This document shows, piece after piece, positions 16,804 through 24,719 of a stretch of 53,725 nt of DNA (within the stretch, counting starts at the first letter, position 1; each line of letters begins with the position of its first letter). The DNA is from Rhodococcus aetherivorans (GTDB lineage Bacteria; Actinomycetota; Actinomycetes; Mycobacteriales; Mycobacteriaceae), in assembly GCF_011058165.1 (NCBI RefSeq), contig NZ_JAALEG010000034.1, positions 1 through 53,725 of the forward strand, in the 5' to 3' direction. Under the pieces are notes generated by a model. The model worked only from the letters and a program-made list of their open reading frames with translations, was not told the origin of the DNA and ran no database searches. Position numbers and translations under genes: made by a program.

Positions 16804-17017
16804 GCGCTTTCGGTGCTGCGCTCACGAGCACCTTCGGCGCTGGGACACATGAGCGCCTTCGGCGCTGGGACCCATGAGCGCCTTCGGCGCTGCGCTCATG
16901 GGCACCTTCGGTGCTGCGCTCATGGGCACCTTCGGCGCTGGGACCCATGAGCGCCTTCGGTGCTGCGCTCATGGGCACCTTCGGTGCTGGGACCCATGAG
17001 CGCCTTCGGCGCTGCGG
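16804..17017. repeat. Array of nine 24/25-bp units with internal inverted repeats
   Basis: The stretch consists of about nine head-to-tail units of the form GCGCCTTCGGCGCTG plus either GGACCCATGA (25 bp) or CGCTCATGG (24 bp). Each unit has a short dyad around TTC (GCGCC/GGCGC, or GCACC/GGTGC in others). Some units mix the two arm types (for example GCACC with GGCGC at 16828 and 16926), so arm variants do not strictly covary. The array fills the gap between ligD and the SRPBCC gene. Reading frames through it give only repetitive peptides. Confidence 0.85.
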
Positions 17018-17018
17018 C

Positions 17019-17450
17019 TCAGCTGTAGAGTTCGGCGAACCGGCGCAGCGAGGCCTCGATGTCGCCGTGCAGGGCCCGCGCGACGCCGGAGCCGATCGGC
17101 CCGAACAGCGGTGCCCCGCCGAGGTCGATGTTCAGGCTGAGCACGGAGCCGATCCCGGCGGCCCGGACGGTCATCCGCAGCTTGAACCGGGTGCCGCCCT
17201 TGCCGGAACCGTGGAGCACGAGGTGGTGCGGCGAGTCGATCTCCCGGACGGTCCACGCGACCCGGTTGCGCATGCCCTTGACCGAGACGACGGACTCGGC
17301 GGTGGTGCCGACGACGAGTTCGCTCGGCAGGTCGCTGCGCCACCCGTCGTGGATGGTCAGCCATTCGTCGAATCCGTGCAGGTCCGACGCCCGCACCCAG
17401 GTCACGTGCGGTTCGAGCGGAAGGTCGGTCGATACCTCGAGTTTGGCCAT
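17019..17450 (-). CDS. SRPBCC protein of the Rv0910 toxin family
   Basis: This 143-residue START/SRPBCC-fold protein begins MAKLEVSTDLPLEPHVTWVR. The pattern ASDLHGFDEWLTIHDGWRSDLP, VVGTTAESVVSVKGMRNRVAWT, and LGGAPLFGPIGSGVARAL closely follows Mycobacterium tuberculosis Rv0910, described as the toxin of the Rv0909-Rv0910 pair. No Rv0909-type partner is adjacent; three such genes lie at 42931-43842 instead. It is bounded by a repeat array on its 3' side and a strong terminator on its 5' side, so it is transcribed alone. Toxin activity is only implied by family. Confidence 0.8.
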   Translation of the reverse strand: MAKLEVSTDLPLEPHVTWVRASDLHGFDEWLTIHDGWRSDLPSELVVGTTAESVVSVKGMRNRVAWTVREIDSPHHLVLHGSGKGGTRFKLRMTVRAAGIGSVLSLNIDLGGAPLFGPIGSGVARALHGDIEASLRRFAELYS

Positions 17451-17469
17451 GCCCCGCAGCGTAGACGCC

Positions 17470-17510
17470 GAAGCGCGGACGCAGGGTGATCGACCCTGCG
17501 TCCGCGCTTC
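17470..17510. terminator. Strong hairpin terminator after the acetate symporter gene
   Basis: Two perfect 18-bp arms (starting GAAGCGCGGACGCAGGGT) flank a 5-base loop. The hairpin lies 12 bp after the leftward symporter stop and upstream of the SRPBCC gene start, so it ends the symporter operon. Confidence 0.85.
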
Positions 17511-17521
17511 GTGGGTGTTGC

Positions 17522-19156
17522 CTAGTGGGCGACAGCCTTTTCGACACCGACACCGGTGAGGGAGCGGACCTCCATCTCGGCCTGCTTGGCCGGGTCCTCC
17601 AGCTTGCGCCGGCCGATGTAGGTACCGACGATGCCGAGGACGAAGGCCAGCGGGATCGACACGATGCCGGGGTTGGCGAGCGGGAAGAGGGCGAAGTCCG
17701 CGTTCGGGAACATCGAGGACGGCTTGCCGGACACCGCCGGGGAGAAGGCGATGAGCAGCAGGCAGCTGACCAGGCCGCCGTAGATGCTGAACAGGGCGCC
17801 GGTGGTGTTGAACTTCTTCCAGAACAGCGAGTACAGCAGCGTCGGCAGGTTGGCGGACGCGGCGACTGCGAAGGCCAGGGCCACCAGGAAGGCGATGTTC
17901 TGGCCCATCGCGAGGATGCCCAGCACGATCGAGACCACGCCGATCACTACGACGGTGATGCGGGAGACCCGCACCTGATCCTCCTCGGAGGCGTTGCCGC
18001 GCTTGATCACGCTGGCGTAGATGTCGTGGGCGAAGGACGCGGACGCGGTGATCGCGAGGCCGGCGACGACCGCGAGGATCGTGGCGAACGCGACGGCGGA
18101 GATGATGCCGAGGAAGATGGTGCCGCCGAGTTCGAAGGCGAGCAGCGGCGCGGCCGAGTTCTCCTTGCCGGGGGCGCCGAGGATGACGTCCGGTCCGACC
18201 ATCTTGGCGGCACCGTAGCCGAGCACCAGGGTGAACAGGTAGAACCCGCCGATCAGGGCGATGGCCCAGGTCACCGAGCGCCGGGCCTCCTTGGCGGTGG
18301 GCACGGTGTAGAAGCGCATCAGCACGTGCGGCAGGCCGGCGGTGCCGAGCACCAGGGCGATGCCGAGCGAGACGAAGTCGAGCCGGGTCATGTCGCTGAT
18401 GCCGTACTTGGCGCCGGGGGCGAGCACGTCGCGGCCGGCGACGGCCTCGTTGGTGGAGCTGTTCACCATGGCCTGCGCGTCGGCCAGCAGCTGCGAGAAG
18501 TTGCCGCGGACCGCGAGCAGCACGAGCACGAACATGATGCCGGCACCGGCGACGAGCAGCACGGCCTTGACCATCTGCACGTAGGTGGTGCCCTTCATGC
18601 CGCCGATGAGCACGTACACGATCATCAGGACGCCGACCACGGCGACGACGATGCCCTGGCCGAGCTTGCCGTCGATGTTGAGCAGCAGCGCGACGAGGCC
18701 ACCCGCACCGGCCATCTGGGCGAGCAGGTAGAACAGCGACACCGCGAGGGTGGACAGCGCGGCGGCCATACGCACCGGACGCTGCTTGAGCCGGAAGCTC
18801 AGGACATCGGCCATGGTGAAGCGGCCGGTGTTGCGCAGCAGTTCGGCGACGAGCAGCAGGGCGACGAGCCAGGCGACGAGGAAGCCGATGGAGTACAGGA
18901 ATCCGTCGTAGCCGTAGACGGCGATGGCGCCGGCGATGCCGAGGAACGACGCGGCCGACAGGTAGTCGCCGGCGATCGCGAAGCCGTTCTGCGGGCCGGA
19001 GAACTGCCCGCCGCCGGTGTAGAAGTCCGAGGCCTTCTTGGTGGAGCGGCTGGCCCGGATGACCAGGCTCATCGTCACGACGACGAATGCGACGAAAATC
19101 GCGATGTTGAACAGGGGGTTGCCGACGTCGGTGGCACCCTGGGCCAGAACTGTCAC
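17522..19156 (-). CDS. actP: Cation/acetate symporter (ActP/MctC-like)
   Basis: This 544-residue sodium:solute symporter family protein has about 13 membrane helices. It starts at GTG 19156 and overlaps the DUF485 gene stop (GTGA). Family landmarks are NGFAIAGDYLSAASFLGIAG, GRFTMADVLSFRL, LVIGGMKGTTYVQMVK, and GTAGLPHVLMRFYTV. ActP and the corynebacterial MctC take up acetate, propionate or pyruvate with Na+ or H+. The coupled DUF485 gene is the usual partner. The operon ends at the hairpin at 17470. Confidence 0.9.
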   Translation of the reverse strand: MTVLAQGATDVGNPLFNIAIFVAFVVVTMSLVIRASRSTKKASDFYTGGGQFSGPQNGFAIAGDYLSAASFLGIAGAIAVYGYDGFLYSIGFLVAWLVALLLVAELLRNTGRFTMADVLSFRLKQRPVRMAAALSTLAVSLFYLLAQMAGAGGLVALLLNIDGKLGQGIVVAVVGVLMIVYVLIGGMKGTTYVQMVKAVLLVAGAGIMFVLVLLAVRGNFSQLLADAQAMVNSSTNEAVAGRDVLAPGAKYGISDMTRLDFVSLGIALVLGTAGLPHVLMRFYTVPTAKEARRSVTWAIALIGGFYLFTLVLGYGAAKMVGPDVILGAPGKENSAAPLLAFELGGTIFLGIISAVAFATILAVVAGLAITASASFAHDIYASVIKRGNASEEDQVRVSRITVVVIGVVSIVLGILAMGQNIAFLVALAFAVAASANLPTLLYSLFWKKFNTTGALFSIYGGLVSCLLLIAFSPAVSGKPSSMFPNADFALFPLANPGIVSIPLAFVLGIVGTYIGRRKLEDPAKQAEMEVRSLTGVGVEKAVAH

Positions 19157-19515
19157 TGGGCCGGTCCTTCCAGCTCTTCACGGATCGCGGCGGACCGCGG
19201 ATCCAGGTCACGGTTGGCGAACCGCACGTAGAGCGCGGTGATGACGAAGGTCGATACGAACTGCGCGAGTCCGAGGATCAGGCCGAGGTTGATGTTGCCG
19301 AGCACCTTGGTCGCCATGAAGTCGGCGGCGTAGGTGGCCAGCAGGACGTACACGAAGTACCAGGTGAGGAAGAGTCCCGTCATCGGGAAGACGAACCGCC
19401 GGAGCCGGCGGCGCAAGTCCTGGAACTCCGGACTCGCCTGCATGTCGACGAAGTCCTGCGCATCGGGCGTGCGGCGCTCGAGCGCCCCGCCCTTGCCGAG
19501 GTGAGCTGTGGTCAC
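19153..19515 (-). CDS. DUF485 (YjcH-like) membrane partner of the acetate symporter
   Basis: This 120-residue protein has two membrane helices. LRRRLRRFVFPMTGLFLTWYFVYVLLATYA and GNINLGLILGLAQFVSTFVITALYVRFANRDLDP are the DUF485 signature. YjcH precedes actP in enterobacteria, and the same order with a 4-bp overlap is found here. It is thought to be an auxiliary subunit or assembly factor. The 160 bp upstream, shared with the end of the other symporter gene, hold its promoter; I see no clear operator there. Confidence 0.9.
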   Translation of the reverse strand: MTTAHLGKGGALERRTPDAQDFVDMQASPEFQDLRRRLRRFVFPMTGLFLTWYFVYVLLATYAADFMATKVLGNINLGLILGLAQFVSTFVITALYVRFANRDLDPRSAAIREELEGPAQ

Positions 19516-19675
19516 TGCCGACTCCTTGGTCGTGGCTTCAGGGATCGCCCCTGTGAGACGTACTACCAGTAGACCGTAATGAGACGAGAGTCACACGAGA
19601 AGATGGTGGCACCGGTCACACGCCGAGCTGTCGACCGGTGCGGCGAACGGTCCCCCGGGCGCGACGAGTGGCGGC

Positions 19676-21487
19676 TCAGTGGCCTCGCGGCCGGGGCGAC
19701 TTTCCGGGTCCGCGCGGGTCAGCGGGGTCGCCGGTGTCCTCGAACGCCCCGAGCTCCCGGTCCCGGCCCATCCCCAGCCGCTCGGGCACGTGCATGCGGG
19801 AGAAGACGCGACCGATGTCCGCCGGGACGCGGGATCGGGTGGCGAGGCTGACGACGACCATGGTGACGAACGCGAGTGGCACGCTCACGGCGGCCGGGTA
19901 GCCGATGACGGCGGCGAGCCACCCTCCGCCCGTCCCGGGGTCGATGCGCACCAGCACGACCACCAGGGCCGCGCCGCCGGCCACCACCGCGCCGACCACC
20001 ATGCCGGCGGCCGCCCCGGCCGCGGTGAGCCCGCGCCACCAGATGCCGAGCATCAGCAGCGGACACAGCGTGGAGGCGGCCACCGCGAACACCAGACCCA
20101 CCGCCCGCGACAGGTCCAGCGACGTCACCGCCAGCGACAGGCCGAGCGGCACCAGGCCGGCGAGGACGGCCGCGATCCGGAAGTCCCGCACCCGCCCCCG
20201 CAGCACGTCGGTGGACAGCACGCCGGCGACGCTGACCAGCAACCCCGAGGACGTGGACAGGAACGCCGCGATCGCGCCGGCGGCGACGAGCGCGGCGAGC
20301 AGCTGGCCGCCCCAGCCGGACAGGACCGACCCCGGCAGCAGCAGCACGGCCGCGTCGGAGCGGCCGGTGATGAGCAGTTGCGGCACGTACAGGCGCGCGA
20401 ACACCCCGAGCAGCGTCGGGAACAGATAGAACACGCCGAGCAGGGCGATCACCGCGAGCGACGTCATGCGGGCCGCACGCCCGTCGGGGTTGGTGTAGAA
20501 GCGCACCAGCACGTGCGGCAGCCCCATGGTGCCGAGGAAGGTGGCGAGGATCAGCGAATACACCTGGAACATCGGGTGCGCGCCGCCGATCCCGCCGCCG
20601 GGCGCGGCCCAGTCGTCGTTGGTGGCGGGTGCCCCGGCCACCACCGGCACGGCTGCGCCGGGCTCGAGCACCAGCGCCGTGCCGGCGGCCACCTCGTGCT
20701 CGCCGGGCGCGAGCAGCACGGTGCCGTCCACGGTCCGTCCGTCGACCCGTCCGGTGGCGGCGACCTCGAGAGGCTCGCCGACCTGGACGACGACGTCGGT
20801 GGTGACGTCGACGGTGGTGCGCTCGGTGACCGTCGGCGGCGCCGGCTGCCCGACGGCGCGGTCGTCGTCGAGGAAGTGGACGGCGAGCACGAGGGCCGGC
20901 ACCGCGACGGCGGTGAGCTTGAGCCAGTACTGGAACGCCTGGACGAAGGTGATCGAGCGCATGCCGCCACCGACGACGTTGCCGACGACGATCAAGCCGA
21001 CCGCGACGACGCCGACCCAGTCGGGGACGCCGAGCAGGATGTTCAGGGTCAGTCCGGCGCCCTGGAACTGAGGGACGAGGTAGAGCACGCAGACGACGGC
21101 GACGATCACCATCGCCAGGGTGCGCAGCCATCGCGCGCCGAGCCGGAACTCCGCGAAGTCGGGCACCGTATAGGCGCCGGACCGGCGCAGCGGCGCGGCG
21201 ACGAACAGCAGCAGGCCCAGGTAGCCCGCCGTGAAGCCCACCGGATACCACAGGGCGTCGGCGCCGTACTTGGCGATCAGCCCGGCCACTCCGAGAAACG
21301 AGGCGGCGGAGAGGTATTCACCGGATATGGCGGCGGCGTTCCAGCGGGGGCCGACGCTGCGGGAGGCGATGAGGAAGTCGGAGGTGGTGCGGGCCAGCCG
21401 GACTCCGTAGATGCCGATCGCGACGGTGGCGGCGGCTGCGGCGACGAGCCCGATGACGGTGACGACGGGGATCGAACCGGTATCCAT
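19676..21487 (-). CDS. Second sodium:solute symporter, acetate-permease-like, with large extracytoplasmic insert
   Basis: This 603-residue SSS-family transporter shares the ActP landmarks (WNAAAISGEYLSAASFLGVAG, GAYTVPDFAEFRL, VVGGGMRSITFVQAFQYWLK, GTMGLPHVLVRFYTNPDGRAARM). Residues about 207-305 form a hydrophilic, beta-prone insert rich in Val/Thr/Pro between two helices. It contains a TTVDVTTDVVVQVGEPLEV stretch and is twice as long as in the other symporter here. A small membrane protein gene lies 7 bp upstream, then the LytR/LytS genes, so this transporter is probably the regulated target or part of the same operon. Confidence 0.85.
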   Translation of the reverse strand: MDTGSIPVVTVIGLVAAAAATVAIGIYGVRLARTTSDFLIASRSVGPRWNAAAISGEYLSAASFLGVAGLIAKYGADALWYPVGFTAGYLGLLLFVAAPLRRSGAYTVPDFAEFRLGARWLRTLAMVIVAVVCVLYLVPQFQGAGLTLNILLGVPDWVGVVAVGLIVVGNVVGGGMRSITFVQAFQYWLKLTAVAVPALVLAVHFLDDDRAVGQPAPPTVTERTTVDVTTDVVVQVGEPLEVAATGRVDGRTVDGTVLLAPGEHEVAAGTALVLEPGAAVPVVAGAPATNDDWAAPGGGIGGAHPMFQVYSLILATFLGTMGLPHVLVRFYTNPDGRAARMTSLAVIALLGVFYLFPTLLGVFARLYVPQLLITGRSDAAVLLLPGSVLSGWGGQLLAALVAAGAIAAFLSTSSGLLVSVAGVLSTDVLRGRVRDFRIAAVLAGLVPLGLSLAVTSLDLSRAVGLVFAVAASTLCPLLMLGIWWRGLTAAGAAAGMVVGAVVAGGAALVVVLVRIDPGTGGGWLAAVIGYPAAVSVPLAFVTMVVVSLATRSRVPADIGRVFSRMHVPERLGMGRDRELGAFEDTGDPADPRGPGKSPRPRGH

Positions 21488-21494
21488 GAGCCGC

Positions 21495-21938
21495 TCAGTC
21501 GTCGACCAGGTCGGTGAAGTCCTGCTCGTTGCGTTCGGCCAGGCGCACGTAGAGCCCGCCGATGCCGAGCAGCAGCGGGTATCCGACGAATCCGAGCAGC
21601 AGCCACGGCAACCGGATGCCGAGCACCGTCAGGTCCGTCAGGCGCGGCACGAAGTGGAACAGCAGCGGCAGGGCACACAGCAGGCACACCGCGACGAGCG
21701 AGAGCCGCGCGGCGAGGCCGAGCTGGGCTCGGACCAGGCCGCGCACCATGGCCTCCCCGACCTCGGTCTGTTCCTGGACCTCCACGCGGGTGCGCACCAT
21801 GCGGGCGCCGCGGCGCTGGGCGAGCACCACCCGTTCGCGCGGCGGCGAGCCGCCCGAACCACGCGGCGGCGGGCCGCCCGAACTGCGCGGCGGCGGGCCG
21901 CCCGAACCATGCGGCGGCGGGTTGCCGGACGGACTCAT
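21495..21938 (-). CDS. Small membrane protein with Pro/Gly-repeat N-terminus
   Basis: This 147-residue protein overlaps the response-regulator stop by four bases. Its first about 33 residues are a repeat of the type GGPPPRSSGG / GGPPPRGSGG, encoded by a tandem 24-bp DNA repeat (about 21840-21925). The C-terminal half has two membrane helices (RLSLVAVCLLCALPLLFHFV and GIRLPWLLLGFVGYPLLLGI) ending in a YVRLAERNEQDF segment, similar in layout to DUF485 proteins. It sits directly before the second symporter and may be its auxiliary subunit, as DUF485 is for ActP. Confidence 0.7.
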   Translation of the reverse strand: MSPSGNPPPHGSGGPPPRSSGGPPPRGSGGSPPRERVVLAQRRGARMVRTRVEVQEQTEVGEAMVRGLVRAQLGLAARLSLVAVCLLCALPLLFHFVPRLTDLTVLGIRLPWLLLGFVGYPLLLGIGGLYVRLAERNEQDFTDLVDD

Positions 21939-22723
21939 CTGGTCGTCCAGGTCTGCATCGGTCCGCGGATCAGGCGGTCCTTGAGCTCGCGGGTGTGGCG
22001 ACGGCTCACCGGCAGTTCGACGGGCGGCTTGCCCTCCTCGGCCCGCAGGCACACGACGAGGCCGGAGCCGACGCTGCGAATGCCGGTCACCAGGGGCAGC
22101 GACACGAGGTAGGAGCGGTGCACCCGCAGGAACCCGGCGTCGGCCCAGCGGCTCTCGAGGGTGGAGATGGGGATGCGCACCAGGTGGGAGCCGGTGCCGG
22201 TGTGCAGGCGTGCGTAGTCGCCGTCGGCCTCGACCCACTGCACCGACGACCGCGGCACCAGTGTGGTCACGCCGCCGAGTTCGACGGGGATCACCTCGTC
22301 CGCCGCGGCCGCGCCCGCGGCGGCGGATTCGGTTTCGCGGGTGCGGCGGCGCTCGGCGATGCGGCGCACCGCCTCGGCGAGACGCTCCTCGCGCAGCGGT
22401 TTGAGCAGGTAGTCGACCGCGCCGAGGTCGAAGGCCGCCACCGCACGGTCGTCGTGCGCGGTCACGAACACGACGGCGGGCGGGTTCGCGAAGTTGCGCA
22501 GGATGCCGGCGAGCTCCAGGCCGTCGAGGCCGGGCATGTTGATGTCGAGGAACACCGCGTCGATCCCGCCGTCGCGCAGCAGCCGCAGGGCGGTGGTCGC
22601 CTCGCCCGCGGTGTGGACATGGCCGATCTCCTCGCGTCGCCGCAGCAGGTACGCGAGCTCGTCGAGGGCCGGCGGTTCGTCGTCGACGGCCAGCACGGTG
22701 AGGGTGTCGGTGGTGTCGTTCAC
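21935..22723 (-). CDS. lytR: LytTR-family response regulator
   Basis: This 262-residue regulator has an N-terminal receiver domain with the acidic pocket DDE (14-16), phosphoacceptor D60 (VFLDINMPGLDG) and a conserved K (YLLKP). A linker rich in Ala follows. The LytTR DNA-binding domain spans about residues 150-255 (ADGDYARLHTGTGSHLVRIPIS, LRVHRSYLVSL). LytTR regulators of the BtsR/YpdB type control carboxylate (pyruvate) transporter genes. It follows the sensor kinase gene by 88 bp and overlaps the small membrane protein gene. Likely targets are the symporters or cstA. Confidence 0.9.
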   Translation of the reverse strand: MNDTTDTLTVLAVDDEPPALDELAYLLRRREEIGHVHTAGEATTALRLLRDGGIDAVFLDINMPGLDGLELAGILRNFANPPAVVFVTAHDDRAVAAFDLGAVDYLLKPLREERLAEAVRRIAERRRTRETESAAAGAAAADEVIPVELGGVTTLVPRSSVQWVEADGDYARLHTGTGSHLVRIPISTLESRWADAGFLRVHRSYLVSLPLVTGIRSVGSGLVVCLRAEEGKPPVELPVSRRHTRELKDRLIRGPMQTWTTR

Positions 22724-22811
22724 AGCCGGTCCATCGTGCCATGCCGGACCGTCCGCGCGGAGCGGACCGGTCCACTCGCGCGGAGCGGGGCCGGGTGGCG
22801 GAAGGGTCGCG

Positions 22812-24029
22812 TCATGCCCGTATCCCGGGCCGGAACTTCGGCACCCGCATGCTGACCTTCGTTCCGGCCCCCGGCGCCGTCTCGACGACGAGGCCGTAGT
22901 CGTTGCCGAACGCTGCGCGCAGGCGATCGTCGACGTTGGCCAGTCCCACGTGCGCCGCCTCCTTGGCGCTGGTGCGCCCCTGTCCCTCGGCGACGGCGTC
23001 GAGATCGCCGGAGCGCAGGAGTTCGGGGTCCATGCCGACGCCGTCGTCCTCGACGCTGATGACGCAGTCGGTGCCCTCGTCCGCGGCGACGATGCTGATG
23101 GTGCCGGTGCGGGTGCTCTTGCCCGCGATGCCGTGCCGCACGGCGTTCTCGACGAGGGGCTGCAGGGCGAGGAACGGCAGCACCACGTTGAGCACCTCCG
23201 GCGCGACCTGCAGCCGCACCTCGAGGGCGTTGCCGAACCGGGCCCGCTCGAGCGTGAGATACCGGTCGATGTTGCGCAGTTCGTCGGCGAGCAGCGTGTA
23301 CTCCCCGGCCGCGCGGAACGAGTACCGGGTGAAGTCGGCGAATTCGAGGAGCAGTTCGCGGGCGCGTTCGGGGTCGGTGCGCACGAACGACGCGACGGTG
23401 CCCAGGGCGTTGTAGATGAAGTGCGGGCTGATCTGAGCGCGCAGCGCCAGCACCTCGGCGCGGTCGAGGCGGGCGCGGGAGGCGTCGAGTTCGGCGAGTT
23501 CGATCTGGCTGCAGGCGTAGCGGGCGACCTCGGTGAGCACGCCGAGCAGAGCCGGGCCGGGTTCGGTGGTGGTCACGACGCCGAGCGCACCGACGACCCC
23601 GACGTTGTCGATGACGAGCGGCTGCACGATCACGGCGCGCGCGGCCTGCTCGTCCGGACCGCGCTGGAGGTCGCCGTGCCCGACGAGGACGCGCCGGTCG
23701 TCGGCGATCGCGCGCTTCGCGGCGGTGAGCAACTGGGCGGACAGCCCTTCGAAGGGGCCGCTCCACGCCAGGCGGGTGCCGTCCGCGTCGACGAGCGCGA
23801 CGGACGACGTGCCGGTGAGCGAGCGCAGGTGCGGGGCGGCCTCCTGCGCGGACGTCGCGTCGAGGCCCCGGCGCAGCGGCCGCGCGGCCAGCGACGCGGT
23901 GTGCAGGGTGGCGTGCACGGCACGTTCGGCCGGTGTGGTCAGGCCGCGCCGGGTGCGCAGCCACAGCACGGTGACGCCGGCGACGACGAGCAACGCGACG
24001 GCCAGGAGTGCGGCGAGGGTTGCGCTCAC
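22812..24029 (-). CDS. lytS: LytS-type sensor histidine kinase
   Basis: This 405-residue kinase starts at GTG 24029, overlapping the MmcQ gene stop (GTGA). It has one N-terminal membrane helix (about 5-25) and a GAF-like region (about 60-180, SVALVDADGTRLAW, VVGALGVVTTTEPGP). A His-kinase segment follows with H203 in RAQISPHFIYNAL, then an ATPase domain (PLVENAVRHG, VEDDGVGMDP, GLANVDDRLRAAFG). The ISPHF motif is typical of the LytS/YehU class. Having a single membrane helix, unlike multi-span BtsS, it may sense an intracellular metabolite. Confidence 0.9.
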   Translation of the reverse strand: MSATLAALLAVALLVVAGVTVLWLRTRRGLTTPAERAVHATLHTASLAARPLRRGLDATSAQEAAPHLRSLTGTSSVALVDADGTRLAWSGPFEGLSAQLLTAAKRAIADDRRVLVGHGDLQRGPDEQAARAVIVQPLVIDNVGVVGALGVVTTTEPGPALLGVLTEVARYACSQIELAELDASRARLDRAEVLALRAQISPHFIYNALGTVASFVRTDPERARELLLEFADFTRYSFRAAGEYTLLADELRNIDRYLTLERARFGNALEVRLQVAPEVLNVVLPFLALQPLVENAVRHGIAGKSTRTGTISIVAADEGTDCVISVEDDGVGMDPELLRSGDLDAVAEGQGRTSAKEAAHVGLANVDDRLRAAFGNDYGLVVETAPGAGTKVSMRVPKFRPGIRA

Positions 24030-24418
24030 CGCGGGTCCGGTCCCGGCTCGGCGTCGAGCCGCGCCACGAGGGTCTTCGGCGCGACGGTGCGGTACGCGTC
24101 CTCGACGATGTCCGCGACGTCGTCCCAGAAGGCGTCGCCGGTGGCGCCGGGGCCGTCGAGGCGGACCCCGATCCAGCCACGGGTGCCGACGTACGGCGGC
24201 CGGAAGAAGCGATCCGGGTCCCGCTCGATCCAATCCTGTTGTGCGCCCGCGGGTGCGGCCGCCCAGAACGCGACACGGTCGTCGTGGTGGTGGTCGGCGA
24301 AGGTGGCGAACTGCGGGGAGCGGCGGACGAACCAGGCCGGTTCGCCGTGGCTGACGCGTTCGGTGACGTCCGGAAGCGCGGTGCACAGGGCACGCAGGCG
24401 GTCGAGCGGACTCATCAT
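24026..24418 (-). CDS. MmcQ/YjbR-family protein
   Basis: This 130-residue protein begins MMSPLDRLRALCTALPDVTE, followed by HGEPAWFVRRSPQFATFADH, RVAFWAAAPAGAQQDWIERDP and FFRPPYVGTRGWIGVRLD, which is the MmcQ/YjbR fold (a double-wing CyaY-like domain). The family is widespread in actinobacteria and its role is not settled; DNA binding has been suggested from structure. It lies in the cstA-ybdD-mmcQ-lytS-lytR run, with translational coupling to the kinase. The second Met is an equally good start. Confidence 0.88.
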   Translation of the reverse strand: MMSPLDRLRALCTALPDVTERVSHGEPAWFVRRSPQFATFADHHHDDRVAFWAAAPAGAQQDWIERDPDRFFRPPYVGTRGWIGVRLDGPGATGDAFWDDVADIVEDAYRTVAPKTLVARLDAEPGPDPR

Positions 24419-24515
24419 GGGTTCACGCTAGGCCACCGCAGCGACGCCGTTGCGGGGTACACGGTGGCCGGGTGCACGCGGATCGGCGCGGCGCCGGCCG
24501 GTGCCCGCACAGGCC

Positions 24516-24719
24516 TCAGCAGCAACGTGCCCCCGGGTTCGCGTCCGCGGCGGCGTAACGGGTGCGCCAGTACTCGCGTTCGGTGGGGATCTCGGCTCCG
24601 GGGTGCAGCCGTTCCAGGTGGGCGACGTAACGCGCGTAGTCGTGGTCGCCCATCAGCGCTCCGATCCACCAGCGCACCGTTCGTCCCCGCGCGGCGAGCG
24701 CGGCGAGCACCCTACTCAT
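24516..24719 (-). CDS. ybdD: YbdD/YjiX-family small protein, partner of CstA
   Basis: This 67-residue protein contains WIGALMGDHDYARYVAHLER followed by HPGAEIPTEREYWRTRYAAADANPGARCC, the highly conserved DUF466/YbdD sequence ending in a Cys pair. In E. coli the ybdD and yjiX genes follow cstA and btsT, and the protein is needed for CstA-type pyruvate uptake. The ATG overlaps the cstA stop by eight bases (ATGAGTAG), so the two are tightly coupled. Confidence 0.93.
   Translation of the reverse strand: MSRVLAALAARGRTVRWWIGALMGDHDYARYVAHLERLHPGAEIPTEREYWRTRYAAADANPGARCC

Noticed and set aside
16853-16867. UUCG tetraloop hairpins in the repeat units
   Set aside because: In AGCGCCTTCGGCGCT the symmetrical pairing leaves a three-base TTC loop; pairing in the cUUCGg register gives a mismatch next to the loop, so the tetraloop claim does not hold.
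16733-16978. An 81-codon minus frame covering the repeat array
   Set aside because: The peptide is only a translation of the 24/25-bp repeats (repeated SAEGAH-type words), with no start signal, and is better described as non-coding repeat DNA.
16804-17017. CRISPR array
   Set aside because: The units are contiguous 24/25-bp copies without unique spacers, and no cas genes are in the window.
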